This document shows positions 36,001 to 42,701 of a stretch of 64,000 nt of DNA, in pieces. The notes under the pieces were generated by a model. The model made no database searches, had not been told where the DNA came from, and saw only the letters and a list, made by a program, of their open reading frames with translations. The stretch spans positions 97,242-161,241 of the forward strand of contig NZ_MOBR01000016.1 in the NCBI RefSeq assembly GCF_003732705.1, read 5' to 3'. Made by a program: the position numbers and the translations under genes. This DNA comes from Pseudomonas frederiksbergensis. Its GTDB lineage: Bacteria; Pseudomonadota; Gammaproteobacteria; Pseudomonadales; Pseudomonadaceae. Each line of letters opens with the position of its first letter. Position 1 is the first letter of the stretch.

Positions 36001-36132
36001 CGGGAATTCGGCTTCCGGCAGCGGCGCGATCGGCAGTCGCGGGAAAGCGATCACGCCCAGCAGCACCAGGGCAAAGGTCAGCAGGATGGTGGCGACCGGG
36101 TGATCGATGCACCACGCGGAAGGCCCTCTCAT
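33040..36132 (-). CDS. RND-type multidrug efflux transporter (HAE1 family)
   Basis: The inner-membrane pump of a tripartite drug-efflux system, driven by protons. The 1030-aa protein has the family layout of 12 membrane helices with two large periplasmic loops. The helix-4 motif GFVVDDAIVVVENIHRH carries the proton-relay aspartates, and TTLAALLGALPLML lies in the second half. Sequence is nearest to the MdtC/MuxC-like branch by eye. The ATG overlaps the adaptor gene by 4 nt. No outer-membrane channel gene is present nearby, so a channel encoded elsewhere is presumably used. Confidence 0.94.
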   Translation of the reverse strand: MRGPSAWCIDHPVATILLTFALVLLGVIAFPRLPIAPLPEAEFPTIQVNAQLPGASPDTMASSVATPLEVQFSAIPGMTQMTSSSALGSSLLTLQFTLDKSIDTAAQEVQAAINTAAGKLPKDMPTLPTWKKVNPADSPVLILSVSSTQMPGTELSDLVETLLSRQISQIDGVGQINITGQQRPAIRVQASADKLAAIGLTLADIRLAIQQTSLNLAKGALYGESSISTLSTNDQLFHPDEYSQLIVSYKDGAPVHLKDVAKVVNGSEDAYVQAWAGDQPGVNLVISRQPGANIVETVDRIQAALPGLEAMLPASVQVKVLIDRTQTIRASLHEVEITLLIAIMLVVAVMALFLRQWSATMIVSAVLGVSLTASFALMYIMGFSLNNLTLVAIVVAVGFVVDDAIVVVENIHRHLEAGDGMREAAIKGAGEIGFTVVSISFSLVAAFIPLLFMGGVVGRLFKEFALTATSTIMISVVVSLTLAPTLAALFMRAPVHHAHSKPTFGERLLAGYEKLLRRALAHQKLMIGVFCLSLGLAIAGYIFIPKGFFPIQDTGFVLGTTEAAADISYGDMVKKHLAMAEIVAADPAVQAFSHSVGVSGSNQTIANGRFWIALKKRGDRDVTASQFIDRIRPQLMKVPGIVLYLRAGQDINLSSGPSRAQYQYVLKSNDGPTLSTWTQRLTDKLRTNPAFRDISNDLQLGGSITHISIDRSAAARFGLTASDVDEALYDAFGQRQINEFQTQINQYNVILELDTKQRGKAESLNYFYLRSPLSGEMVPLSALAKFDAPTIGPLSIAHDGMFPAANLSFNLAPGVALGDAVILLNQAKAEIGMPAAISGNFQGAAQAFQSSLASQPWLILAALVAVYIILGVLYESFVHPLTIISTLPSAGLGAVIMLWIWGQDFSIMALIGLVLLIGIVKKNGILMIDFALEAQRKGGLPPEEAIFQACITRFRPIIMTTLAALLGALPLMLGYGTGAELRQPLGIAVVGGLLVSQALTLFTTPVIYLWLERLFHRPNPEPLPALATTD

Positions 36133-37289
36133 TGTTTAGGCTCCGCTTGCACCACTTGCGGCGGCTCCGTCAGCACCTGCACCGTCGAGCCGGGCTTGAG
36201 CCGCGACTGGCCATCGCTGACCAGCACGTCACCGGGTTTGACGCCGGTGATGATGTCCTGGCCGCTGCCTTGGTAGACCATTTGTACTTGCACGGTTTCG
36301 ACCTTATCGCCGTTGATCCGATACACGAAGTGCTGATCGAGGCCGCGCTGTACGACAGTCGGTGGCACCACCAGCGCATCTTTATCCAGCGCTGTCTGAA
36401 TCTTTACCGTCACCAGCAGGCCGGGCCAGAGTTTCTGGTTTGGATTGTTGAATTCAGCCTTGGCGCGGATGGTCCCGGTGTTGGCGCTGATCTGGTTGTC
36501 GATCAGGGTCAGGTGGCCTTCGCCCAGCAGGTTGCCGGTTTCGCCATCGGTGTCGGCGCCGATGTAGGCCTTGACCTGGGCGCGTTGCGGGTCGCCGATC
36601 AAGCCTTGCAGGGTCGGCAGCATTTGTTGCGGCAGGGAGAATTCCACGGCAATCGGGTCGATCTGGGTCACGGTGAACAGCCCTTGAGCGTCTGCCATGC
36701 GCAGGAAGTTGCCCTCGTCGACGGTACGAATACCGACGCGACCGGTGACCGGGGAGCGAATCTGCGTGTAGGAAAGCTGCACCTGGGCCGCATCGATGGA
36801 CGCTTGATTGCCCTGGGCGGTGGCTTTGAGTTGGTTGACCAGCGCTTGTTGCTGGTCATAGGTCTGCTTGGACACGCCGTCATCGACGCTGAGCAGTTTG
36901 TAGCGCTTGAGGTTGACCAGCGCCACTTGCAACTGCGCCTGGCTTTCGCCGAGTTGGGCGCGGGCCTGGTCGAGACTGGCGCGAATCGAGCGGTCGTCGA
37001 TGGTGGCGAGCAAGTCGCCGGTCTTGACCAGTTGACCTTCCTTGACCAGCAATTTGGTGAGAATGCCGTCGATTTGCGGACGCACTACCACGCTGTGCAG
37101 GGACAACACCGAACCGATACCGCTGACAAAGCGCGGCACATCTTTTTCGGTGACCGCGACAACCCGCACCGGGATCGCCGTCGGGGCGGCGAGTTTGGCG
37201 GTGGCCGGTTTGGTGGCGTACCACAGACCCAGCGCTGCCAGGACAATCAGAGGGGCTGCGATCAACGCGGATTTTTTCTGAATTCGCAT
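36129..37289 (-). CDS. RND efflux periplasmic adaptor (membrane fusion protein)
   Basis: The 386-aa adaptor links the RND pump to an outer-membrane channel. An N-terminal hydrophobic anchor (AAPLIVLAALGLWYA) without a lipobox cysteine is followed by a lipoyl/barrel-sandwich half (SLHSVVVRPQIDGILTKLLVKEGQLVKTG), a coiled-coil hairpin (about residues 95-165), the second lipoyl half (YTQIRSPVTGRVGIRTVDEG) and a beta-barrel. It is the first gene of the adaptor-pump-regulator-kinase operon and lies about 90 nt from a candidate palindromic operator. Confidence 0.93.
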   Translation of the reverse strand: MRIQKKSALIAAPLIVLAALGLWYATKPATAKLAAPTAIPVRVVAVTEKDVPRFVSGIGSVLSLHSVVVRPQIDGILTKLLVKEGQLVKTGDLLATIDDRSIRASLDQARAQLGESQAQLQVALVNLKRYKLLSVDDGVSKQTYDQQQALVNQLKATAQGNQASIDAAQVQLSYTQIRSPVTGRVGIRTVDEGNFLRMADAQGLFTVTQIDPIAVEFSLPQQMLPTLQGLIGDPQRAQVKAYIGADTDGETGNLLGEGHLTLIDNQISANTGTIRAKAEFNNPNQKLWPGLLVTVKIQTALDKDALVVPPTVVQRGLDQHFVYRINGDKVETVQVQMVYQGSGQDIITGVKPGDVLVSDGQSRLKPGSTVQVLTEPPQVVQAEPKQ

Positions 37290-37330
37290 GCGAGTGGGGC
37301 GCCGGGCTAGAGGGACGGGAATAGGGTCAG

Positions 37331-37401
37331 ATTTTATACCTCCCCTTATAGTCCTGTTACCCGGTCAGGAAGGTGACTGCTAACTGACGGCGCTGTCAGT
37401 T
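37331..37401 (-). promoter_or_regulatory. Candidate promoter and response-regulator operator of the RND operon
   Basis: On the minus strand TATAAAAT (37338-37331) is a good -10 with a poor -35, as in activator-dependent promoters. Upstream of it is a perfect inverted repeat AACTGAC-GGCGCT-GTCAGTT (37382-37401), with a further CTGTCAGT direct copy at 37410-37417. These are plausible binding sites for the operon's own regulator. Confidence 0.5.
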
Positions 37402-37440
37402 TGGGCCTGCTGTCAGTCAGATGGAGCGCGTTATCGTTCA

Positions 37441-37508
37441 TCGCGGGCAAGCCTTGCTCCTACATTTGAAATGCATTCCCCTGTAGGAGCGAGGCTTGCC
37501 CGCGAAGG
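37441..37508. repeat. REPIN, TGTAGGAGC class
   Basis: Arms CGCGGGCAAGCCTTGCTCCT and TGTAGGAGCGAGGCTTGCCC in inverted orientation around a short spacer. Apart from this REPIN and the operator at 37.38 kb, the 362 nt between the RND operon and the next gene hold nothing I can identify. Confidence 0.9.
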
Positions 37509-37651
37509 CGTCAGCGGTGACACCGCCAAAACCCACTGACCGACGACTTGCCGCTTGATGCTTGCAGCTTGCAGCGCTCCATCCAGTTATACTCGCGCCT
37601 TTCGCGGCCCACCCACCGGGCCCGACTCTTTGTGCACCACCCGGAGCTTTC

Positions 37652-37909
37652 ATGACTTCCCCGACACAACCGCCGGTCGCCGACGCTTTGAGCGACGACC
37701 CGGCAGACCTGCCAGACAGCGTCGACTCCAGCGCAGACAGCGAAACCAAAGCCGCGATCCCGGCGTTCAAGTTTCCGTTCAAACCGGGCGAACTGGCCGC
37801 GGCCAAGAACGCCAGCCAGCCGTGGTACAAGAACGGCGCCAAGAACGGCCACACCAAGACCCCTGGCGCCGCGCCACCGGGTACGCGTCGTTCGATGGGT
37901 AAACGCTGA
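37652..37909 (+). CDS. Small hypothetical protein, probably disordered
   Basis: An 85-aa product of unknown function. The N-terminal half is acidic and rich in Pro, Asp and Ser; the C-terminal half is basic with KNGAKNGHTKTPG-type low complexity, ending MGKR. No signal peptide, membrane helix or cysteine. CCGGAGC lies 7-8 nt before the ATG, and codon use matches neighbouring genes, which supports translation. An in-frame start 30 codons upstream has no ribosome site. I do not recognise a family. Confidence 0.6.
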   Translation: MTSPTQPPVADALSDDPADLPDSVDSSADSETKAAIPAFKFPFKPGELAAAKNASQPWYKNGAKNGHTKTPGAAPPGTRRSMGKR

Positions 37910-37940
37910 TCCGAAAAAATGCCTTCCTGATACAGAGACA

Positions 37941-38030
37941 CTTCCCGCAAGAATGAGCGATTCATCTTCTGGGAAAGTCGGTGGCCACTCGTCGAAGATT
38001 CACTTCCGTGAACTCTCGACGAAGGCCACC
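37941..38030. other. Two adjacent strong hairpins of unknown function
   Basis: A first imperfect hairpin (CTTCCC at 37941-37946 with GGGAAAG at 37971-37977, inner ATGA/TTCAT) is followed by a strong one: GGTGGCC (37980), TCGTCGA (37989) and TTCAC (37999) pair with GTGAA (38008), TCGACGA (38016) and GGCCACC (38024). That gives 19 pairs in 51 nt. No T run follows, so it is not a standard terminator. Confidence 0.65.
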
Positions 38031-38065
38031 GTAATGCCCCTGCCCCCACGGGAAATGCATTCCAA

Positions 38066-38090
38066 TGTGGGAGCGAGCCTGCTCGCGAAG
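38066..38090 (+). repeat. Single REP unit, TGTGGGAGC class
   Basis: TGTGGGAGCGAGCCTGCTCG followed by CGAAG; no intact inverted partner nearby, so it is a REP singlet or remnant. Confidence 0.8.
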
Positions 38091-38119
38091 GGGCCTTCAA
38101 AGGCAACGCATCGCTTGGA

Positions 38120-38869
38120 TCAAGCCGCCCGCAACGAGATAAACGCATAGTTGAGCGGCACATCAGTCGCCACTTCAGCCCCCTCCGCCAGCACTTGCCC
38201 GGCGATGTCCTCGCCCGAGACATGAAACAGCCATTCGCCGTCCGGCGCTTCCAACGGCTGCGCCACGACCTGATCGATCACTGAAGCAAAAGCGCCCATC
38301 TCCGGCAAATAGGCAGTGAACCCGTCGCCCTTCAGCGCAGTGGTACGAATCCCCAGCAACCCGCAAATCGCATTCTTGGTCTGTACATCATCGCGATCGG
38401 CCTGGCGCGAGCGCTGGATCAGCGTGGCTAGTTCCTGATCGACCAACTCGCCACCCACAATCAGGTTCGGCCCTTGTTCCCACGACTCGGGCGGGCAATC
38501 CTTCACCGCCGGGTTCAGGGGAATGTGCGGATTGATTTCCATCGGGTAGATGCGGCACACCAGCGGCCGGCGTTCGTAGATACGGCAGAGGTTGTCTTCG
38601 TCAAGATTCCGGCAGGGGCCGACGTTGTAGGCGGCGAAGGTGATGGCGACGTACGCATCGCTGGCGCCACTTCGAACTTTTACCGATCGACGTTCGGCGT
38701 GGTCCCGCTGCTGCACCGGCAGACCCAGGCCGGTGCCCAGGAAGCCTTCCACCAGCACGATCACCTGGCCGCCATCGTGCGCCCACATGCGGGCTTCCGT
38801 CAGGGTCAGGGGCACGTGGTGATCGTTGCAGCATTTGCCGCAACCTACGCAGGAAAACGTCGTATTCAT
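38120..38869 (-). CDS. YkgJ-family cysteine cluster protein
   Basis: A 249-aa member of the YkgJ/Fli-B-like family of putative zinc- or iron-sulfur-binding proteins; function unproven. The N-terminal cluster CVGCGKCC occupies residues 7-14, and a second set of cysteines follows in CRNLDEDNLCRIYERRPLVC around residues 83-102. No signal peptide is seen. The start chosen places the cysteine cluster at the N-terminus as in the family; 16 extra upstream codons are in frame but lack support. Confidence 0.85.
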   Translation of the reverse strand: MNTTFSCVGCGKCCNDHHVPLTLTEARMWAHDGGQVIVLVEGFLGTGLGLPVQQRDHAERRSVKVRSGASDAYVAITFAAYNVGPCRNLDEDNLCRIYERRPLVCRIYPMEINPHIPLNPAVKDCPPESWEQGPNLIVGGELVDQELATLIQRSRQADRDDVQTKNAICGLLGIRTTALKGDGFTAYLPEMGAFASVIDQVVAQPLEAPDGEWLFHVSGEDIAGQVLAEGAEVATDVPLNYAFISLRAA

Positions 38870-38952
38870 TGATCGACCGGTCGCATGTGAGGGCATGAAG
38901 GGGCGACAGAAAGCCACCGCACAGGCTTGGGTCGAAGCAAGTTATGCGCCAC

Positions 38953-39279
38953 TCACGGCTTTTTGGCCGTGGGGCGGATGGAGTCCCATTCGGTGACGTA
39001 GGCGGTTTTGGCTTTTTTGTCGTAGAGGCACAACTCGGTGCCTTGCTGACCTTTCATATGCTTTTGCGGGTATTGGCCTTGCAGCAGGAGCGCGGTATAG
39101 CCGACGCGGTCGTCGAATTGCGCGGCGGTGCCGACGGGTTTGGCGTCCTTCAGGCCGCTGGCCTTGGTGCAACCGGTGAGGACGGCTTTGTCGTAGGCGG
39201 CCCAGGCGTCGGGGCTGGAGGCGTGGGCTTGGGTGGCGAGGGCGGTGAGGCTGAGGAAGAGCAGGGTGGTGGTTTTCAT
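38953..39279 (-). CDS. Small exported hypothetical protein
   Basis: A 108-aa product with a clear Sec signal peptide (MKTTTLLFLSLTALATQAHA, cleavage after AHA). The mature 88-residue protein has two cysteines (LTGCTKASG and ELCLYDKK), which may form a disulfide in the periplasm. AAGGATG lies a short way before the ATG. It is upstream of the YkgJ-type gene on the same strand with an 83-nt gap. I do not recognise a family. Confidence 0.75.
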   Translation of the reverse strand: MKTTTLLFLSLTALATQAHASSPDAWAAYDKAVLTGCTKASGLKDAKPVGTAAQFDDRVGYTALLLQGQYPQKHMKGQQGTELCLYDKKAKTAYVTEWDSIRPTAKKP

Positions 39280-39353
39280 GAGGGGGCATCCTTGTGTGTG
39301 TTGGCCAAGGTTGGAGTATGCCTGATGGTTATGGGGTGTTTGTGCGGGCCTCT

Positions 39354-39418
39354 TCGCGGGCAAGCCTCGCGCCTACAGGGATCAATCTTCTGTAGGCGCG
39401 AGGCTTGCCCGCGAAGGC
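39354..39418. repeat. REPIN, TGTAGGCGC variant
   Basis: Arms TTCGCGGGCAAGCCTCGCGC and its complement ending GGCTTGCCCGCGAAGG around the spacer GGGATCAATCTTC. It lies 7 nt from the stop of the GNAT gene at 39425. Confidence 0.88.
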
Positions 39419-39424
39419 GGTGTA

Positions 39425-39883
39425 TCAGGCTGGAACAGGCTCCCGGCGAACCACCCGCATTCCGGCACTTTCATACAATCGCTGTGCCCGAAGATTGTCT
39501 TCCAGCACTTTCAGATCGACAAATCCCTCGCGGCGCTGATGAAACACATTGAAAGCATTCAGCAACAAGGCCCGGCCCAGACCGAGGCCTTGCGCGCGGG
39601 GATGCACCACCAGGCTCTTGATGTAGGCGCTGGTCCAGCACTGACAAACACCGACGATTACTTCGCCATCCAGCGCGATAAAGCACAGGCTCGGATCGTA
39701 TTCAGGATCGGTTTCAAAGCGTTTCTGCCAGACCTCCAGCCCCGGCACACGACCGCCGCCTTCGCGATAACCCAACTCCATCAACTGGTGCACGGCTTCG
39801 GCGAATTCGGGGCGGTACTGGCGCAGTTCGATGCCGATTGGCCAGTCAAAGGCTGGCACAGCCTCAGCGAGGTTGCGCCGCAT
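39425..39883 (-). CDS. GNAT-family N-acetyltransferase
   Basis: A 152-aa predicted acetyltransferase; substrate unknown. The acetyl-CoA loop is VHPRAQGLGLGRALL (R/Q-x-x-G-x-G/A pattern) near residue 100, preceded by the beta strand IKSLVV and followed by VLEDNLRAQRLYESAGM, the usual C-terminal GNAT signature. It starts 26 nt after cheV on the same strand, so they may be co-transcribed. The exact start is uncertain, since the longer frame overlaps cheV. Confidence 0.85.
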   Translation of the reverse strand: MRRNLAEAVPAFDWPIGIELRQYRPEFAEAVHQLMELGYREGGGRVPGLEVWQKRFETDPEYDPSLCFIALDGEVIVGVCQCWTSAYIKSLVVHPRAQGLGLGRALLLNAFNVFHQRREGFVDLKVLEDNLRAQRLYESAGMRVVRREPVPA

Positions 39884-39909
39884 CAGAAAGCAAAAGTCCT
39901 CGGCCAAAC

Positions 39910-40812
39910 TCAGTGACCCTGCTCGGCGACAGCTCTGGCGGCTTCGATCAGGCATTTGGTCAGTTCAGGCGAGGAGAACTTGGTCAGTACTCCGTTGGCC
40001 CCGGCCAGACGCGCCTTTTCGCTGTTCATCGCGCTGTCCAGCGAGGTGTGCAGCAGCACGTACAGGTGCGAGAAGTCCGGGGTTTCGCGCAGGGTGCGGG
40101 TGAAGGCGTAGCCGTCCATCTCCGACATCTCGATGTCCGAGACAATCAGGTTGATCTGTTGGGCGGTGCCTTGCAGGTCCAGCAGGCAGTCGATGGCTTC
40201 CTTGGCGCTGCGGGCGGTGTGGCATTGCAGGCCGAGGTTGCGCAGGGTGTGCACCGATTGTTGCAGCGCGGTCTGGCTGTCATCGACCACCAGGATTCGC
40301 GCGTTGCCCAGCACTTCGGCGTCTTCCATGCTCAGTTCGGTGGGGGCCATCTCGATCTGCGCCGGGGCGATGCCGTGGATGACTTTTTCGATGTCCAGCA
40401 CTTGCACCAGCACGCCGTCGACCGACGTCACGCCGGTGATGTACGAGCGCAGGCCACCGGAACCGAAGGGTGGCGGACGGATGTCGGTGGTCAGGCAGTG
40501 GACGATCTTGCTCACGGCCTGCACGTGCAGGCCCTGTTTGGAGCGGCTGACGTCGGTGACGATCAGGCAGCCACCGTTGGGATCTTCCAGCGGCCGCTCG
40601 CCGATGGCGCGGCTCAGGTCGATCACCGACAACGAGGTGCCGCGCAGGGTGGCGATGCCTTTGACGTGAGGGTGCGACTCCGGCAGCTTGGTCAGCGGCG
40701 GGCAGGGGATGATTTCACTGACTTTCAGCAGGTTGATCGCCATCAGCTTGCCGCTGCGCAAGGTAAACAGAAGAAGCGAAAGTGAATCTGCGCGGGCTTT
40801 GGTGGTGGACAT
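39910..40812 (-). CDS. cheV: Chemotaxis coupling protein CheV (CheW-receiver fusion)
   Basis: CheV links chemoreceptors to CheA and adds a phosphorylatable receiver domain, often for adaptation. The 300-aa protein has a CheW-like domain (about residues 10-160, with GIATLRGTSLSVIDLSRAIG) and a C-terminal receiver (about 175-300) with VVDDS, the phospho-acceptor Asp in IVSDIEMSEMDGYAF and the conserved Lys in LTKFSSPE. AAGAAGG precedes ATG 40812. No other chemotaxis gene is near, so this is one of the scattered cheV paralogues usual in pseudomonads. Confidence 0.92.
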   Translation of the reverse strand: MSTTKARADSLSLLLFTLRSGKLMAINLLKVSEIIPCPPLTKLPESHPHVKGIATLRGTSLSVIDLSRAIGERPLEDPNGGCLIVTDVSRSKQGLHVQAVSKIVHCLTTDIRPPPFGSGGLRSYITGVTSVDGVLVQVLDIEKVIHGIAPAQIEMAPTELSMEDAEVLGNARILVVDDSQTALQQSVHTLRNLGLQCHTARSAKEAIDCLLDLQGTAQQINLIVSDIEMSEMDGYAFTRTLRETPDFSHLYVLLHTSLDSAMNSEKARLAGANGVLTKFSSPELTKCLIEAARAVAEQGH

Positions 40813-40930
40813 AAAAAACCTTCTTTGGCGAAAGGTGATGGGCGAGTGAAGAGTCGCCAAAAACTATTGATGCCGGGTTATCGACTTGTTAAGGGCAGGC
40901 TTTAGAAATTCGGGTGAATGGTATGACGAC

Positions 40931-40996
40931 TTCGCGAGCAGGCTCGCTCCCACAATGAAATGCATTACCCCTGTGGGAGCGAGCCTGCTCGCGAAA
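40931..40996. repeat. REPIN, TGTGGGAGC class
   Basis: Arms TTCGCGAGCAGGCTCGCTCC and TGTGGGAGCGAGCCTGCTCG around AATGAAATGCATTACCC. It fills the gap between cheV and the 3' end of the fhpR/norR gene. Confidence 0.9.
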
Positions 40997-41002
40997 GGGC
41001 CC

Positions 41003-42553
41003 TCACTTCATCCCCAATCGCTTGGCCATGCGCCCCAGGTTCGCCCGATCCAAGCCTAGCTCACGGGCCGCGCTCGCCCAGTTGTTATGGTGGCGTTCCA
41101 GACAAGCGTTGATCAGTCGGCGCTGATAATCCTCGGTTGCCGCCCGCAAGTCACCCGAGACTAAAGCCACAGGGCTGACGGCCGGTTGCTCGGTCGGCAC
41201 TTCAATACTGCCGTGAGGCAAATCCAGATCCGCCGCACTCAAACTGAGAATCTTCGGCCGTTCCTTGCAGTTGCCCAGCGCCTTCAACGCGCTGCGGCCG
41301 ATCAAGTGTTCCAGTTCCCGCACGTTCCCCGGCCATTGATAAGCGAGTAGCGCCGCTTGGGCATCGCTGTTCAGGCGCAAACTGTTGAGGCCCATGCGCG
41401 AGCGGTTCTGCTCCAGGAAGAAACCGCTGAGCAGCAACACATCACGTCCGCGATCGCGCAGCGCCGGCACCAACAACGGATAAACGCTCAGCCGATGATA
41501 GAAGTCGGCGCGGTAGCGACCACTGCGCACTTCTTCAGCCAGGTCACGGTTGGTCGCCGCGATCAGCCGCACGTCCACTTGATGCTCTTTATCCGAGCCC
41601 AAGCGCTGCAACTGACCGCTTTGCAGCACCCGCAACAGCTTGGCCTGCACGGTCAGGGACAGTTCGCCGACTTCATCGAGAAACAGCGTGCCGCCATTGG
41701 CCAGTTCGAATTTGCCACGCCGGTCGCTGGTTGCCCCGGTGAAGGCGCCGCGCACGTGGCCGAACAACTCGCTCTCCACCAGTGTGTCCGGCAGGGCGGC
41801 GCAGTTGAGGCTGATGATCGGCTTGTCGGCCCGGGACGAGGCGGCGTGAATCGCCTGGGCCACCAGCTCCTTGCCGACCCCGGTTTCACCGGTGATCAGC
41901 ACGGTGAGGTCGCTGCCGCCCACCAGGCTGATTTCTTCCACCAGGCGTTTGTGGGCCTTGCTCTGGCCGATCATCTCGCGGTTCTGCTGGCCGCTGGCCT
42001 GGCGGTAGACCTCGGCGCGCTGGTGTTCGTCTTCGGCGCGATTGGCCAGGCGCTGGATACGCTCGGCGGCGTTGACGGTGGCGGCGGCGAGACTGGCGAA
42101 GGCTTGCAGGGCGTCGAGTTCGATCGGTTCGAAGCGTTCCGGGTCCAGGGCATCGAGGGTCAACAGGCCCCACGGGCGCTCATCGATAAACAGCGGGCAG
42201 CCCATGCAGTCATGCACTTCCAGGTGTTCGTCGAGGCCATCGACCAAGCCGTCGTAAGGGTCGGGCAACTCGCTGTCGGCGGCGAAGCGGGTCGGGCCGG
42301 GACTGCTGAGCAAGGCCTCGAAGCGCGGGTGTTCGCTGACTTTGAAGCGTCGGCCCAGGGTATCGGTGCTCAAGCCGTCCACGGCCAGCGGCACCAGCCA
42401 TTCACCGTCGAGGCGCAGCAGGGCGGCGGCATCGCAGGGCAGCAGGGCGCGCATGGCTTCGAGCAGGCGCCGATAGCGCTCGCCTTCCGGCAGTTCGCGG
42501 GAAAGGTCGGAGACCAGTGGGAGCAGGGCGGTGAGCAGGGATTTTGCAGTCAT
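41003..42553 (-). CDS. norR: Nitric oxide-responsive sigma54 activator (NorR/FhpR)
   Basis: A 516-aa enhancer-binding protein of the NorR family. An N-terminal GAF domain (about residues 20-170) should hold the non-haem iron that senses NO; the AAA+ domain has the Walker A GETGVGKE and the sigma54-contact loop GAFTGA; the C-terminus is a Fis-type helix-turn-helix (NNWASAARELGLDRANLGRMAKRLG). It is divergent from a flavohaemoglobin gene, and in P. aeruginosa the regulator in this position is called FhpR. GGAG is 5 nt before the ATG. One candidate operator overlaps its own start, suggesting autoregulation. Confidence 0.94.
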   Translation of the reverse strand: MTAKSLLTALLPLVSDLSRELPEGERYRRLLEAMRALLPCDAAALLRLDGEWLVPLAVDGLSTDTLGRRFKVSEHPRFEALLSSPGPTRFAADSELPDPYDGLVDGLDEHLEVHDCMGCPLFIDERPWGLLTLDALDPERFEPIELDALQAFASLAAATVNAAERIQRLANRAEDEHQRAEVYRQASGQQNREMIGQSKAHKRLVEEISLVGGSDLTVLITGETGVGKELVAQAIHAASSRADKPIISLNCAALPDTLVESELFGHVRGAFTGATSDRRGKFELANGGTLFLDEVGELSLTVQAKLLRVLQSGQLQRLGSDKEHQVDVRLIAATNRDLAEEVRSGRYRADFYHRLSVYPLLVPALRDRGRDVLLLSGFFLEQNRSRMGLNSLRLNSDAQAALLAYQWPGNVRELEHLIGRSALKALGNCKERPKILSLSAADLDLPHGSIEVPTEQPAVSPVALVSGDLRAATEDYQRRLINACLERHHNNWASAARELGLDRANLGRMAKRLGMK

Positions 42554-42604
42554 AGTGACTCCATGTAGTCGGTGTGACTATAAAGCAGTCTGTGTCGATA
42601 TGAC
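42549..42604. promoter_or_regulatory. Three NorR/FhpR operator sites (GT-N7-AC)
   Basis: GTCATAGTGAC (42549-42559), GTCGGTGTGAC (42568-42578) and GTCGATATGAC (42594-42604) share GTC-N5-GAC. E. coli NorR binds three GT-N7-AC sites upstream of norVW, so the match in sequence and number is strong. Confidence 0.85.
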
Positions 42605-42644
42605 TACGCTGAGATTAACTAGCTGATTTATAAGGTTTTAATTG

Positions 42645-42662
42645 TTGGCATGGAAACTGATA
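42645..42662 (+). promoter_or_regulatory. Degenerate sigma54 promoter candidate for fhp
   Basis: TTGGCATGGAAACTGATA has the -24 GG and correct spacing to -12, but GA replaces the usual GC. It lies about 40 nt before the fhp ATG and 40 nt downstream of the NorR sites, the right geometry for an enhancer-dependent promoter. Confidence 0.45.
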
Positions 42663-42701
42663 AACCTAAGGCATTCACATCCAAGCTCAGGAGTTGCCCT
42701 A

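Noticed and set aside
37438..38223. 261-codon minus-strand frame across 37.4-38.2 kb
   Set aside because: It runs through a REPIN, a small plus-strand gene and the double hairpin; no ribosome site or domain.
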